From the NCBI RefSeq assembly GCF_015624505.1, contig NZ_CP061379.1:2542001-2606000 (forward strand): 64,000 nucleotides of DNA, read 5' to 3'. A program made the translations under genes and the position numbers. A model generated the notes under the pieces. It was not told the DNA's origin. It made no database searches and was given only the letters and a program-made list of their open reading frames with translations. Numbering within the stretch: position 1 is the first letter of the stretch; every line of letters starts with the position of its first letter. This stretch comes from Bradyrhizobium commune. Its GTDB lineage: Bacteria > Pseudomonadota > Alphaproteobacteria > Rhizobiales > Xanthobacteraceae. This document shows, in pieces, positions 43,299 through 52,009 of this stretch.

Positions 43299-44582
43299 AT
43301 GGCAAAACCGTTCCCGTCCAAGACCCATATCGGCAACCATATGCTGCATCCGGAAACGCTGATGCTGACCTATGGCTACGATCCCCAGCTGTCGGAAGGC
43401 GCCATCAAGCCGCCGGTGTTTTTGACCTCGACCTTCGTGTTCAGGACGGCCGAGGACGGGCAGGACTTTTTCGATTACGTCGCCGGCCGGCGCGAGCCGC
43501 CGGAGGGCATGGGCGCAGGGCTGGTCTATTCGCGCTTCAACCATCCCAACAGCGAGATCGTCGAGGACAGGCTCGCGATCTACGAGCGCACCGAGAGCTG
43601 TGCGCTGTTCTCGTCCGGCATGGCGGCGATCTCGACGACGATTTTGGCGTTTGTCCGTCCCGGCGATGTCATCCTGCATTCCCAGCCGCTCTATGGCGGC
43701 ACCGAGACGCTGCTGACCAACACGCTGTCGCGTTTCTCGATCGGCGCGGTCGGATTTGCGGACGGCGTCGACGAGACTGCGATCAACCAGGCCGCCGAGG
43801 AGGCGATGCGCAAGGGCCGGGTTTCGATGATCCTGGTCGAGACGCCGGCCAACCCGACCAATGGCCTCGTCGACATCGCGCTGATGCGCCGCGTCGCCGA
43901 CACGATCGGCGAGGCCCAGGGCCACACGCCGATCATCGCCTGCGACAACACGCTGCTCGGCCCGGTGTTTCAGCGGCCGATCGAGCATGGCGCTGATATC
44001 TCGCTATACTCGCTGACCAAATATGTCGGCGGTCATTCCGACCTGATCGCCGGTGCCGCGCTCGGCACCAAGGCGATCATGAAGGGCATCAAGGCGCTGC
44101 GCGGCGCAATCGGCACCCAGCTCGATCCGCATTCCTGCTGGATGATCAACCGCTCGCTCGAGACCTTGAGCCTGCGTATGGAGAAGGCCGACAGCAATGC
44201 GCGCCTCATGGCCGACTATTTGCGCGACCATCCAAAGGTCGCCAAGGTCCATTATCTCGGCCATCACGACGAGGCGTCGCCGGCCGGGCGCGTGTTCGCG
44301 CGGCAATGCCTGGGCGCAGGATCGACATTCTCGTTCGACGTCGTCGGCGGCAAGGTGGCCGCGGAGAAATTCCTCAACGCCTTGCAAATCTTCAAGCTCG
44401 CGGTGAGTCTCGGCGGCACGGAATCGCTCGCCAGCCTGCCGGCGACGATGACCCATTCCGGCGTCCCCGCCGACATCCGCCGCAAGATCGGCGTTCTGGA
44501 TTCCACGATCCGGCTGTCGATCGGCATCGAGAATCCGTCGGACCTGATCGCGGATCTCACGCAGGCATTGAGCGTGGCCTGA
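43299..44582 (+). CDS. Cystathionine gamma-synthase/gamma-lyase family PLP enzyme
   Basis: A 427-residue Cys/Met-metabolism PLP enzyme. Y-S-R-F-N-H-P-N ([19 protein letters not shown]), [10 protein letters not shown], the aspartate in [16 protein letters not shown], and the PLP lysine in [12 protein letters not shown] are all present. [17 protein letters not shown] and [15 protein letters not shown] are the usual C-terminal motifs. It handles C-S bonds of homocysteine, cystathionine or methionine; which reaction it performs is not clear. The ATG at 43299 is chosen for conservation of the MAKPFPSKT segment. Confidence 0.88.
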   Translation: MAKPFPSKTHIGNHMLHPETLMLTYGYDPQLSEGAIKPPVFLTSTFVFRTAEDGQDFFDYVAGRREPPEGMGAGLVYSRFNHPNSEIVEDRLAIYERTESCALFSSGMAAISTTILAFVRPGDVILHSQPLYGGTETLLTNTLSRFSIGAVGFADGVDETAINQAAEEAMRKGRVSMILVETPANPTNGLVDIALMRRVADTIGEAQGHTPIIACDNTLLGPVFQRPIEHGADISLYSLTKYVGGHSDLIAGAALGTKAIMKGIKALRGAIGTQLDPHSCWMINRSLETLSLRMEKADSNARLMADYLRDHPKVAKVHYLGHHDEASPAGRVFARQCLGAGSTFSFDVVGGKVAAEKFLNALQIFKLAVSLGGTESLASLPATMTHSGVPADIRRKIGVLDSTIRLSIGIENPSDLIADLTQALSVA

Positions 44583-44589
44583 GCGCTAC

Positions 44590-45051
44590 TCAAAGCGGAT
44601 TGGACGCGCGACAGGCCGACAAGATGGCCGCGGCAGCCTCGTTGGACTGGGCGCCCGAGAGTTGCTGCACGAGACAGATGTAATAGCCCTTGCTGGATGC
44701 GTTCAGCAGGGAGTCGCGGTTGACGACCAGCCAGTTGCAGGCCGAACGGATGTATTGGACGGCAAGGGCCGATCGGGTGTCGCGAATTGCGGACAGCTCA
44801 CATTGCGCCTGCCTTTCCATATCGGTTTGGGCGACGGCCGATCCGGAGAAGGAGCAAAACGTGCCGGCAACGACGGCGCTGGCCAGCACATACAACGGCG
44901 CGCGCGCCCGTCCCTTGATCCCGGCCTGAGTGGGAATGCTGGAGAACCACACGACGGCCACCCCAAAATTCGGCAATTGAAGATTGCGGCTCGGCTTGAG
45001 GAGCTCTGCAAGTGTATGGCCGAAGTGCGGAGCCTGGCAAGGCGCCCCCAT
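44590..45051 (-). CDS. Exported small protein of unknown function
   Basis: Encodes up to 153 residues. An internal hydrophobic stretch (APLYVLASAVVAGTFCSFSGSAVAQ) followed by A-Q-T looks like a signal peptide with cleavage near residue 75, so the real start is probably later: GTG at 44961 or 44952 would give a normal signal. The mature part, about 80 residues, has four cysteines (QCELSAI, SACNWLVV, YYICLVQQL, LSACRAS), suggesting disulfide bonds in the periplasm. I do not recognise the family. The start is unsure, the coding region is fairly sure. Confidence 0.6.
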   Translation of the reverse strand: MGAPCQAPHFGHTLAELLKPSRNLQLPNFGVAVVWFSSIPTQAGIKGRARAPLYVLASAVVAGTFCSFSGSAVAQTDMERQAQCELSAIRDTRSALAVQYIRSACNWLVVNRDSLLNASSKGYYICLVQQLSGAQSNEAAAAILSACRASNPL

Positions 45052-45086
45052 CGCGTCGAGACACCGCGCACCCGTCCCGGAATCGA

Positions 45087-45122
45087 AAAGGCCGGACGCG
45101 CCCTCCTCGCGTCCGGCCTTTC
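45087..45122 (-). terminator. Terminator after the CHRD gene
   Basis: An inverted repeat AAAAGGCCGGACGCG / CGCGTCCGGCCTTT lies 23 bases past the stop of the minus-strand CHRD gene, with a T tract on that strand. Confidence 0.8.
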
Positions 45123-45144
45123 CGCAACGAAGCAGCTTTGTCGT

Positions 45145-45564
45145 TTACTTCGTCACCTGACCGCGGATCTCGCCGCCCGGGTTGGCCGCAGTGTGAATGT
45201 TGACGTAGAGCTTGCCGGAGAGCAGATCGGAGGCCTGCGCGTCGGTCAACGTTGCGCTGCCCTCAGTCGGGCTCGTTGCGATGCCCGGGATCGGGACCGC
45301 GACGCCGGCGTTCTTGCCGGTCTCGGCGGGCCCGTGGAAGTGGGCGGCGGTGGCGGGACCGGAGAGGCCGGAATAGCTCACCTTCCAGGAGAGCTTCTTG
45401 GTGGCGGCGTCATAGTCGAGATCGGCCGCGCCAGTGCCGCCGCTGGTGGTGGCGGGGACTTCGGACTTGCCGTCCAGCACAGCCTTCAGTTTCTCCGCGC
45501 TGGCCGGGCCTGCGAACGCGACGGCGGCTCCGAGGGCCAGCGTGGCTAAAAGGGCTTTGTTCAT
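45145..45564 (-). CDS. CHRD domain-containing exported protein
   Basis: A 139-residue exported protein with signal peptide MNKALLATLALGAAVAFAGPASA. The CHRD domain follows: KAVLDGKSEVPATTSGGTGAADLDYDAATKKLSW, AAHFHGPAETGKNAGVAVPI and LYVNIHTAANPGGEIRGQV, the H-F-H-G-P and N-I-H-T-x-x-x-P-x-G-E-I-R-G hallmarks. CHRD domains are immunoglobulin-like, first named in chordin; bacterial ones have no settled function. Single-gene unit with its own terminator. Confidence 0.9.
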   Translation of the reverse strand: MNKALLATLALGAAVAFAGPASAEKLKAVLDGKSEVPATTSGGTGAADLDYDAATKKLSWKVSYSGLSGPATAAHFHGPAETGKNAGVAVPIPGIATSPTEGSATLTDAQASDLLSGKLYVNIHTAANPGGEIRGQVTK

Positions 45565-45718
45565 GGGTCTCTCCCTGTTGACGCCTGATTGCAGTCAATT
45601 TGCAAACAGTAGGCGTCTGACTTTATTCCCGCATTCCGATCAAACCATCTAAATTATTCGTGGCTGGAGCGGCTACGGGATGATCCGTAAATTCGTCCGA
45701 GCCCGATGGGATTCTGCA

Positions 45719-46642
45719 ATGCTGCGACGAACAATTTTTGTCATCCTGATCACCGCCGTCGCAGCCCTGGGCATCTATTGGTGGTTGACCGCGCCGACCG
45801 CGCTGGCATTGCCGGCACCAACACACGCCCCCGATCCCGCCAATGGGCAGGAGCTGTTCAACGTTGGCGGCTGCTCGTCCTGTCACGCAGTGCCGAACCA
45901 GCCCGATCGCTTGCGGCTCGGCGGCGGCCTGGCGCTCGGCTCGCCATTCGGAACGTTCTACGCGCCGAACATTTCGCCCGATCCTGCCGACGGCATCGGG
46001 CGCTGGAGCGAGGCTGATTTCGTCAACGCCGTGATGCGCGGCATCTCGCCCGAAGGCACGCATTATTTTCCGGCGTTCCCCTACACGTCCTACCACCTTG
46101 CAAAGGTCGACGACGTCCGCGATCTCTTCGCCTATCTGAAGACGCTGCCGCCCGTGTCCGGCCGGGTGCGCGACCACGACGTGCCGTTTCCTTTCAACAT
46201 CCGCCGCAATGTCGGCATCTGGAAATTGCTGTTCATGGATGTTAGGCCGTTTCGCGCGGACACCGCGCGCTCGGCGCAATGGAATCGCGGCGCCTATCTC
46301 GTCAACGGACTTGGCCATTGCGCCGAATGCCACAGCCCGCGCAATGCGCTCGGCGGTGTCATCCGCGGCGAGCGCTTCGCCGGCGGTCCCAATCCCGAAG
46401 GCGAGGGCTGGGTGCCGAACATCACGCAGAAGGGCTTGGGTAGCTGGAGCGAGAAGGAAATCGCCGACTTCCTCGAAACCGGCGACATGCCCGAAGGTGA
46501 CAGCGCCTCCGGCTCGATGCGCCCGGTGATCAAGAACCTCGCGCTGCTGACACCGGAAGATCGCGCCGCGATGGCCGCCTATTTGAAGTCGTTGCCGCCC
46601 GTCGACGGGCCGACACCGCCCAAGCGCAACGGATTGCCGTAG
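45719..46642 (+). CDS. Diheme c-type cytochrome, membrane-anchored
   Basis: A 307-residue protein with an N-terminal membrane anchor (residues ~5-24) and two cytochrome c domains. The heme motifs are CSSCH at 52-56 and CAECH near residue 200; methionine ligands are probable in each domain. This layout matches the cytochrome subunits of membrane-bound alcohol/aldehyde or gluconate-type dehydrogenases. No catalytic subunit is adjacent. An in-frame ATG at 45680 would add 13 residues. It could serve the CoxL-like enzyme 3 kb upstream, but that is speculative. Confidence 0.85.
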   Translation: MLRRTIFVILITAVAALGIYWWLTAPTALALPAPTHAPDPANGQELFNVGGCSSCHAVPNQPDRLRLGGGLALGSPFGTFYAPNISPDPADGIGRWSEADFVNAVMRGISPEGTHYFPAFPYTSYHLAKVDDVRDLFAYLKTLPPVSGRVRDHDVPFPFNIRRNVGIWKLLFMDVRPFRADTARSAQWNRGAYLVNGLGHCAECHSPRNALGGVIRGERFAGGPNPEGEGWVPNITQKGLGSWSEKEIADFLETGDMPEGDSASGSMRPVIKNLALLTPEDRAAMAAYLKSLPPVDGPTPPKRNGLP

Positions 46643-46673
46643 ATGCCGTTCTCTTCACCGTGCGCCTTGCGGC

Positions 46674-46919
46674 CTAGCGCGAACCGAACGCCTTGAAGGT
46701 GATGATGGTGAGGGTGTCCTGGATGCCGGGCAGCACCTGCACCTTCTCGTTGATGAAGTGGCCGATATCGGTGTCGTTGTCGACGTAGAACTTCACCAGC
46801 AGGTCGTAATGGCCGGCGGTGGAATAGATCTCGGAGGCGATCTCGGCTTCAGCGAGCGCGTTGGCGACCGTGTAGGACTGGCCGAGCTTGCATTTGATCT
46901 GGACGAAGAAGGGAACCAT
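46674..46919 (-). CDS. Stand-alone Lrp/AsnC ligand-binding (RAM) domain protein
   Basis: An 81-residue protein consisting only of the alpha-beta RAM sensory domain: VPFFVQIKCKLGQSYTVANAL, STAGHYDLLVKFYVD and VQVLPGIQDTLTIITFKAF. The helix-turn-helix part of Lrp is missing, as in other stand-alone AsnC domains that bind amino acids. The ATG at 46919 is preferred because GGAG stands eight bases ahead of it; a GTG at 46928 overlaps that site. It may modulate full-length Lrp regulators or an enzyme. Confidence 0.85.
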   Translation of the reverse strand: MVPFFVQIKCKLGQSYTVANALAEAEIASEIYSTAGHYDLLVKFYVDNDTDIGHFINEKVQVLPGIQDTLTIITFKAFGSR

Positions 46920-46949
46920 TGCAGTCACTCCGAAGGCATCGTTTGGGGG

Positions 46950-47053
46950 CTAGAGCCAATTCCGTTCCGATGGCATCGAACGGGGCTCTAGCTTCTTATT
47001 TTGACGCGTTTTCTTGACGCGAACCGGCATCCACTTCGCTTGAAAACGCTCTA
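46950..47053. repeat. Interspersed repeat element, copy 1
   Basis: A 104-base element bounded by CTAGAGC at the left and GCTCTAA at the right, with GCTCTAG inside, and a core TTTTGACGCGTTTTCTTGACGC followed by GAACCGGCATCCACTTCGC and GAAAACGCT. The core recurs in the same orientation at 53072-53125. Such elements are abundant in Bradyrhizobium genomes (from memory). It lies between genes. Confidence 0.85.
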
Positions 47054-47116
47054 ATAGGCCAAAACCGGCCGGATTTAGCAAGCGAGCTTGCCGCAGCTTT
47101 GGTCCGTTCCAGATAC

Positions 47117-47152
47117 GAGAAGGGCGGCCCGGTATCCGGACCGCCCTTCTCG
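47117..47152 (-). terminator. Hairpin after the DUF417 gene
   Basis: Inverted repeat GAAGGGCGG / CCGCCCTTC with a 15-base loop, 52 bases past the stop of the minus-strand DUF417 gene. The T tract is short, so terminator function is probable rather than certain. Confidence 0.55.
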
Positions 47153-47203
47153 GCGTTATTGAGCTACAGGCCCTGTCCACTGGAGCATGGACGTCGAGGC
47201 CGG

Positions 47204-47701
47204 TCAGACGGTCGCATCGGCGCGGGCAAGCACCCGTTGGACATCCTGCTTCAGGAGATAAACAGAGACGGCGAGCAGAACGAGATCCTTCAGAAGGAAG
47301 GCCGAATTGATTGTCATTGCTGGAAAGCCTCCGGCGCCAGCGTCCCACGCGTCGGGAACGAACGGCAGGACCGTGAAGGTTGCGATGAAGGTGAAGGTCG
47401 AACCAAGGGCGCCGAGCATGCCCGCTTTCTTGTTCCAGAAACCCAGAAGTAGCAGCGTGCCAAAGGTCCATTCTGAGGCGCCGAGAAAAATCGCGGTGCC
47501 GCGAATGCCCAAGACCGGAATCGTCCAGAAGATAAACGGGCCGTGGGTGATGATGGGCAGCAGTCCTCGGATTTCAGATTCGAACCATTTGTCGTATCCG
47601 AACCACGCGAAGATGATGACCATTGCGGCGCGGAGCAGGTGATAATCGAGGTCGTGCTTCAGAAGGCCCGAGCGGCCGAGAAGCTGAGCGATGGCGTTCA
47701 T
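47204..47701 (-). CDS. DUF417 (YkgB/RclC-like) membrane protein
   Basis: A 165-residue membrane protein with four hydrophobic segments. The family pattern is visible in LLRAAMVIIFAWFGYDKWFESEIRGLLPIITHGPF and in SEWTFGTLLLLGFWNKKAGMLGALGSTFTFIATFTVLPFVPDAW. The E. coli relative RclC belongs to the reactive-chlorine response; the exact role is unknown. The ATG at 47701 is chosen over an upstream one because the conserved part begins at once and GAGGAGA precedes it. Confidence 0.85.
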   Translation of the reverse strand: MNAIAQLLGRSGLLKHDLDYHLLRAAMVIIFAWFGYDKWFESEIRGLLPIITHGPFIFWTIPVLGIRGTAIFLGASEWTFGTLLLLGFWNKKAGMLGALGSTFTFIATFTVLPFVPDAWDAGAGGFPAMTINSAFLLKDLVLLAVSVYLLKQDVQRVLARADATV

Positions 47702-47903
47702 TTGATTTCTCCTCAACGAGCGAAGCCAGCGGATCCACAGGGAGGCTCCCCGGACCCAAGATCGCGTCTGGCTTGATGACGACGAGCGCTACAATAAGCG
47801 CGCCGTTGAGTTTTTTAATTCTATAAAGGCTCAATTATATGCTCCGTCGTCTCACACGGAAGCATGCCGGATACATTCCGGTCGGCGGCCCGCGCCGAGT
47901 GCG

Positions 47904-49886
47904 TCAGGAGGTCACGACCACTGCTGCGAACGCGTCCCTGAGCCGCTGCGCCAGCTCGGCCTTGCGATAGGGTTTTGTCAGGACGACGGCCTGCGCCTGC
48001 GCGCGGCCCTGTTCGACCAGGGTCTCCAGCGCATAGCCCGAGGTGAACAGGACCGGAAGGCCGGGGCGAATCCGCCGGGCCTGATCGGCAAGCTCCCAGC
48101 CGCTGATGCCGCCGGGCATGACGATATCGGTGAACAGCATGTCGATGCCGGGGTCGGTGCGGAGCCGCGCCAGGGCCTCCTTGCCGTTGACGGCAGCGAC
48201 AACGCGATAGCCGAGGGCTTCCACCCTGTGGATGACAGAGGAGCGCACGAACGGATCGTCCTCCGCAATCAGGATGGTTTCGTGCCCGCGGGGCGCCGCT
48301 ACCTCGTTCTCCGGCGCTTTGGCCGACGATTGTTCGGCGCCCGCGCGCGGCAAATAGATCCGGACCGTCGTGCCGAAGCCTTGCTCGCTGTAGATCGAGA
48401 CATGGCCGTCGGATTGCTTGGCGAAACCATAGACCATGCTGAGCCCGAGACCCGAACCCTTGCCGACTTCCTTGGTGGTGAAGAACGGCTCGAACGCGCG
48501 CTCGATGACTTCCGGCGTCATGCCTTCGCCGTCATCGGTGACGGAGATCAGGGCGTAGCTTCCGGACGCCACTTCGGGATGGAGCGCACGGTAGTCCTCG
48601 TCGATCGCCGCCAACTCTGTGCTCAGCGTCAAATGTCCTCCGTTCGGCATCGCATCCTGTGCGTTGAGCGCAAGGTTGAGCACGGCGGATTCAAGCTGGG
48701 TGCGATCGGCGAAAGCCTGGATCGTGCCTGGCCCGAAGGCCGTCGTGATCTCGATGTTTTCGCGCAACGTCCGCTTGAACAGCTTGAGCATGAATTCGAG
48801 CAGCTCGCGGCAATCGATCGCCTGCGGCCGCAGCAGCTGGCGGCGGCTGAACGCGAGCAGCTGCTGCGTCAGCTCCGCGCCTCGCTCGCCCGACTGGCAG
48901 ATATCGTCGGCGAACCGCCGCAAATCTGGTCTCGCCTTCAGCTGGTCGCTCAGTTGCTCGGCATTGCCGATGATGACGGTCAGGAGATTGTTGAAGTCAT
49001 GGGCGATGCCGCCGGAGAGCTGGCCGACCGTCTCCATCTTCTGCGCCTGGTGGAGCTGCTGCTCGGTCAGCTTGCGCGCGGTCACGTCGTGGACGATGCC
49101 GACGAAGATCGGCTCGCCGTCCTGCGTCGCCTGGCCGACCGACAGATCCATAGGAAAGGTCGTCCCGTCCTTGCGCAGGCCGACCGCCTCGCCGCCGGTC
49201 GCGAAATGTCGTGCGCGGCTGCCGGGCCCGGGGCTGGCCTCGCCGGGAATCAAGAGCTGGATCTTCCGGTTCATCACCTCGCTGGCCTGATAGCCGAACA
49301 ACCGCTCGCAGGCCGGATTGAACAGCAGGATGCGGTCGTCGGCATCGAACAGGATGACGCCGTCGACCGCGGTCTCGACGATCGCGGTGAGGCGCGCCAC
49401 GCTCTCGCGCATCGCGCGCTGGGCGTCGTTGACCTGTTGCAGCAGCAGCGTCGCATCCCGGGTCTTGATCTCCTCCTCTTCGAGCGCGGCCTGGACTTTC
49501 CTGAGCTCGAACGGGGAGGGGATCGCCAGGATCTTCGGCAGCAGCGGCCAGAGCGCGCTGGCGGTGAACACCGACGCTACGGCGGTCGCCGCCTTGACCA
49601 GGCCCTCGATGCCGTAGACCGGGACCCACAGCGTGTAGATCGACAGCACATGCGTGAGGCCGCAGGCCATGATGAAGACTGCGAACGCCCAGAACACCCA
49701 TCCGAACCTGAGGTCGCGCCGCCTGGTGACGAGGATCGCGAGCGCAAACGGGATCGAGAAATAGGCGAGGGCGATGCAGGCGTCCGAGACCACGTGGAGC
49801 CAGATCAGCTCGGGCTCCCACAACAGGCAGATGCCGTGCGGTGACAGCATCGACGAGTCGAGAAGGCGTTCAAAATAGGCCCACAT
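47904..49886 (-). CDS. Hybrid sensor histidine kinase with an ethylene-receptor-like membrane domain, PAS domain and receiver
   Basis: A 660-residue protein. Residues ~30-125 form three transmembrane helices closely resembling plant ETR1 and cyanobacterial SynEtr1. SDACIALAYFSIPFALA and VFIMACGLTHVLSIYTLW carry D35, Y42, I72, C75 and H79, matching ETR1 Asp25, Tyr32, Ile62, Cys65 and His69 with identical spacing; Cys and His hold the copper that binds ethylene. A PAS domain follows (about 165-275), then HisKA with H296 in GIAHDFNN, an HATPase domain with N and G boxes (SAVLNLALNAQDAM, GKGSGLGLSMVYG), and a receiver domain from IAEDDPFVR with the aspartate in LFTDIVMPG. The ATG at 49886 is chosen because the receptor domain starts soon after. 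No output regulator is adjacent. Ethylene binding is inferred, not shown. Confidence 0.88.
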   Translation of the reverse strand: MWAYFERLLDSSMLSPHGICLLWEPELIWLHVVSDACIALAYFSIPFALAILVTRRRDLRFGWVFWAFAVFIMACGLTHVLSIYTLWVPVYGIEGLVKAATAVASVFTASALWPLLPKILAIPSPFELRKVQAALEEEEIKTRDATLLLQQVNDAQRAMRESVARLTAIVETAVDGVILFDADDRILLFNPACERLFGYQASEVMNRKIQLLIPGEASPGPGSRARHFATGGEAVGLRKDGTTFPMDLSVGQATQDGEPIFVGIVHDVTARKLTEQQLHQAQKMETVGQLSGGIAHDFNNLLTVIIGNAEQLSDQLKARPDLRRFADDICQSGERGAELTQQLLAFSRRQLLRPQAIDCRELLEFMLKLFKRTLRENIEITTAFGPGTIQAFADRTQLESAVLNLALNAQDAMPNGGHLTLSTELAAIDEDYRALHPEVASGSYALISVTDDGEGMTPEVIERAFEPFFTTKEVGKGSGLGLSMVYGFAKQSDGHVSIYSEQGFGTTVRIYLPRAGAEQSSAKAPENEVAAPRGHETILIAEDDPFVRSSVIHRVEALGYRVVAAVNGKEALARLRTDPGIDMLFTDIVMPGGISGWELADQARRIRPGLPVLFTSGYALETLVEQGRAQAQAVVLTKPYRKAELAQRLRDAFAAVVVTS

Positions 49887-50179
49887 GATTCCACCCTGAT
49901 AGGCTCGCGGGCCGGAGTCGGCCCGCAACATTGGTGCCGCTGGACGGTTCCATTATCAACGTCTCATTCGTCTATGTGAGCCAAGGCAGCATCAAGGCTA
50001 TTTTGCAGCCTGTGCACGATTTCGGGTCGACAATGCCGCGGGGGAGCGCCTTCAGGTGATTCGCCAGCACCCGAGCGGCGGGGCCGCGGGCCGCGGCGGC
50101 CCGGCGCGGCTTGCTGGCGCTCCGCGAGCGCGCTAGGACAGGCCATGGCCGTGTCCCTTTCAAGCGAATGTCCCCGGCG

Positions 50180-50980
50180 ATGACGACGCCCGTGGCGCTC
50201 ACCATCGCCGGCTCGGATTCGAGCGGCGGCGCCGGCATCCAGGCCGATCTGAAGACTTTTGCCGCGCTCGGCGTCTATGGCGCCTCCGCGATCACGGCGC
50301 TGACGGCGCAGAACACGACAGGCGTCACCGGCATTCACGCAGTGCCGGCGGAGTTCGTCACCGCGCAGATCGATGCTGTGTTCTCCGATCTCGATGTCGG
50401 TGCGGTGAAGATCGGCATGGTGGCGCAGGCGGCAAGCATCGACGCGATCGCGGCCGCGCTGTCGCGCTGGGCGCCGCGTCACGTCGTGCTCGATCCCGTG
50501 ATGGTCGCAACCTCCGGCGACCGCCTGCTGGCCGCGGAGGCCGTCGAGGCCCTGCGCACGAAACTGATGCCGCTCGCCTCGGTGATCACGCCCAATCTGC
50601 CGGAGGCAGCGGCCCTGCTCGATGAGCCTGTCGCGCGCAGCGAAGCCGACATCGAAAGCCAGGGGCGTCGCCTGCTCGCGCTCGGTTGCCGTGCCGTGCT
50701 GATCAAGGGCGGGCACGGCGAGGGCGCCGAGAGCATCGACTATCTCGTCTCTCCCGATAACGCGATCGCGCTTTCGGCGCCGCGCGCTGCGACCCGCAAC
50801 ACCCATGGCACCGGCTGCTCGCTGTCTTCGGCGGTCGCGGCGGGTCTGGCCAGGGGCGAGGCGCTCGAGCAGGCGGCCCGCAACGCCAAGGCCTGGATCA
50901 GTGCGGCGATTGCGGCGGCCGACCGCTTCAGCGTTGGCCACGGCCACGGGCCGATCCATCATTTCCACAGATTCTACTGA
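50180..50980 (+). CDS. thiD: Hydroxymethylpyrimidine/phosphomethylpyrimidine kinase
   Basis: A 266-residue ribokinase-fold kinase, the same length as E. coli ThiD. The substrate loop [21 protein letters not shown] opens the protein, then [40 protein letters not shown] and the anion-hole motif [17 protein letters not shown]. It phosphorylates HMP and HMP-P for thiamine pyrophosphate synthesis. ATG at 50180 is preferred; another at 50168 would add four residues. No thiamine riboswitch was recognised upstream. Confidence 0.93.
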   Translation: MTTPVALTIAGSDSSGGAGIQADLKTFAALGVYGASAITALTAQNTTGVTGIHAVPAEFVTAQIDAVFSDLDVGAVKIGMVAQAASIDAIAAALSRWAPRHVVLDPVMVATSGDRLLAAEAVEALRTKLMPLASVITPNLPEAAALLDEPVARSEADIESQGRRLLALGCRAVLIKGGHGEGAESIDYLVSPDNAIALSAPRAATRNTHGTGCSLSSAVAAGLARGEALEQAARNAKAWISAAIAAADRFSVGHGHGPIHHFHRFY

Positions 50981-51196
50981 CGTCGGCCCTGCACCTCGGG
51001 GATCGCCGCCCGTTAACCAATAAGGCCATGCCCTTCCGGGCTCCTACGGGCCACTCATTGCCGCCTCATGTCGCCTGATTGTCGCATGCGACTGATATTC
51101 GCGGGGAGGGCGAGGCAAGGTTTGATTCGTATCTGAGGGTGCCTCAAAGGTTCAATCGTCATCCCCCTGTCACGGGAAATTGTTACGGGCGGTCGC

Positions 51197-52009
51197 ATGG
51201 GAAGTTACGATGTGAGTGACGAGAGCCCGGAGCGGCGCTTTCGCACGTTGTTCATCTCCGATGTTCATCTCGGAGCCCGCGGCTCACAAGCCGACCTTTT
51301 GCTGGATTTTCTGCGCTACCACGACGCCGATACGATCTATCTCGTCGGCGACATCGTCGACGGCTGGGCGCTGAAATCGAGCTGGCACTGGCCGCAATCG
51401 CATAACGACCTGGTGCAAAAGCTGCTGCGCAAGGCGCGCAAGGGCGCCAAGATCATCTATGTGCCCGGCAACCACGACGAGTTCCTGCGCAACTATTACG
51501 GCACGCATTTCGGCGGCATCGACGTCGTCGAAAACACCGTTCACACCGGGGTGGACGGCAAGCGCTACCTCGTCATCCACGGCGACATCTTCGACCTCGT
51601 CGTGCAGAACGCGCGCTGGCTCGCCCATCTCGGCGACAAGGCCTACGACTTCGCGATCCAGATGAATCGCTTCGTCAACTTCTTCCGCCGCATGTTCGGC
51701 GTGCCTTATTGGTCGCTGTCGCAATGGGCCAAGCAGAAGGTCAAGAACGCGGTGAACTATATCGGCGCGTTCGAGCAGGCGCTCTCCGCCGAGGCGCGGC
51801 GCCATGATGCCGACGGCGTGATCTGCGGCCACATCCACTACGCCGTGATCCGCGACGAGAACGGCATCCGCTACATGAATTGCGGCGACTGGGTGGAGAG
51901 CTGCACCGCGCTCGTCGAGCACGATGACGGACATTTCGAGATCATCACCTGGGCCGATCATCTGCGGAAGCCGGCACAAGTTCCGCAGGTGGCAGCAAGG
52001 GCTGCTTGA
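51197..52009 (+). CDS. Calcineurin-like phosphoesterase, UDP-2,3-diacylglucosamine diphosphatase (LpxH)-like
   Basis: A 270-residue metallophosphoesterase with the full metal-binding set: FISDVHLG, LVGDIVDGW, VPGNHDE, VIHGDIFD and CGHIH. The F-I-S-D-V-H-L-G and later W-x-L-S-Q-W-A-K-Q-K-V-K-N-A blocks resemble LpxH relatives that hydrolyse UDP-diacylglucosamine. Alphaproteobacteria generally use the unrelated LpxI for this lipid A step, so this may be a paralogue acting on another nucleotide-linked lipid. Its stop overlaps the start of a glycosyltransferase (TGATG); this pair is conserved in many proteobacteria and suggests glycolipid synthesis. Confidence 0.85.
   Translation: MGSYDVSDESPERRFRTLFISDVHLGARGSQADLLLDFLRYHDADTIYLVGDIVDGWALKSSWHWPQSHNDLVQKLLRKARKGAKIIYVPGNHDEFLRNYYGTHFGGIDVVENTVHTGVDGKRYLVIHGDIFDLVVQNARWLAHLGDKAYDFAIQMNRFVNFFRRMFGVPYWSLSQWAKQKVKNAVNYIGAFEQALSAEARRHDADGVICGHIHYAVIRDENGIRYMNCGDWVESCTALVEHDDGHFEIITWADHLRKPAQVPQVAARAA

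Noticed and set aside
47574..47834. 86-codon minus-strand frame upstream of the DUF417 gene
   Set aside because: It overlaps the DUF417 start in another frame and shows no domain.
49964..50146. 60-codon minus-strand frame ending [19 protein letters not shown]
   Set aside because: The C-terminal part looks protein-like, but the rest is Arg/Pro-rich, no ribosome-binding site was clear, and it overlaps the region upstream of thiD. It could be real; the evidence is too thin.
49887..50179. Possible thiamine riboswitch upstream of thiD
   Set aside because: The conserved CUGAGA and ACCUGAU-type THI-box elements are not found in the right order.
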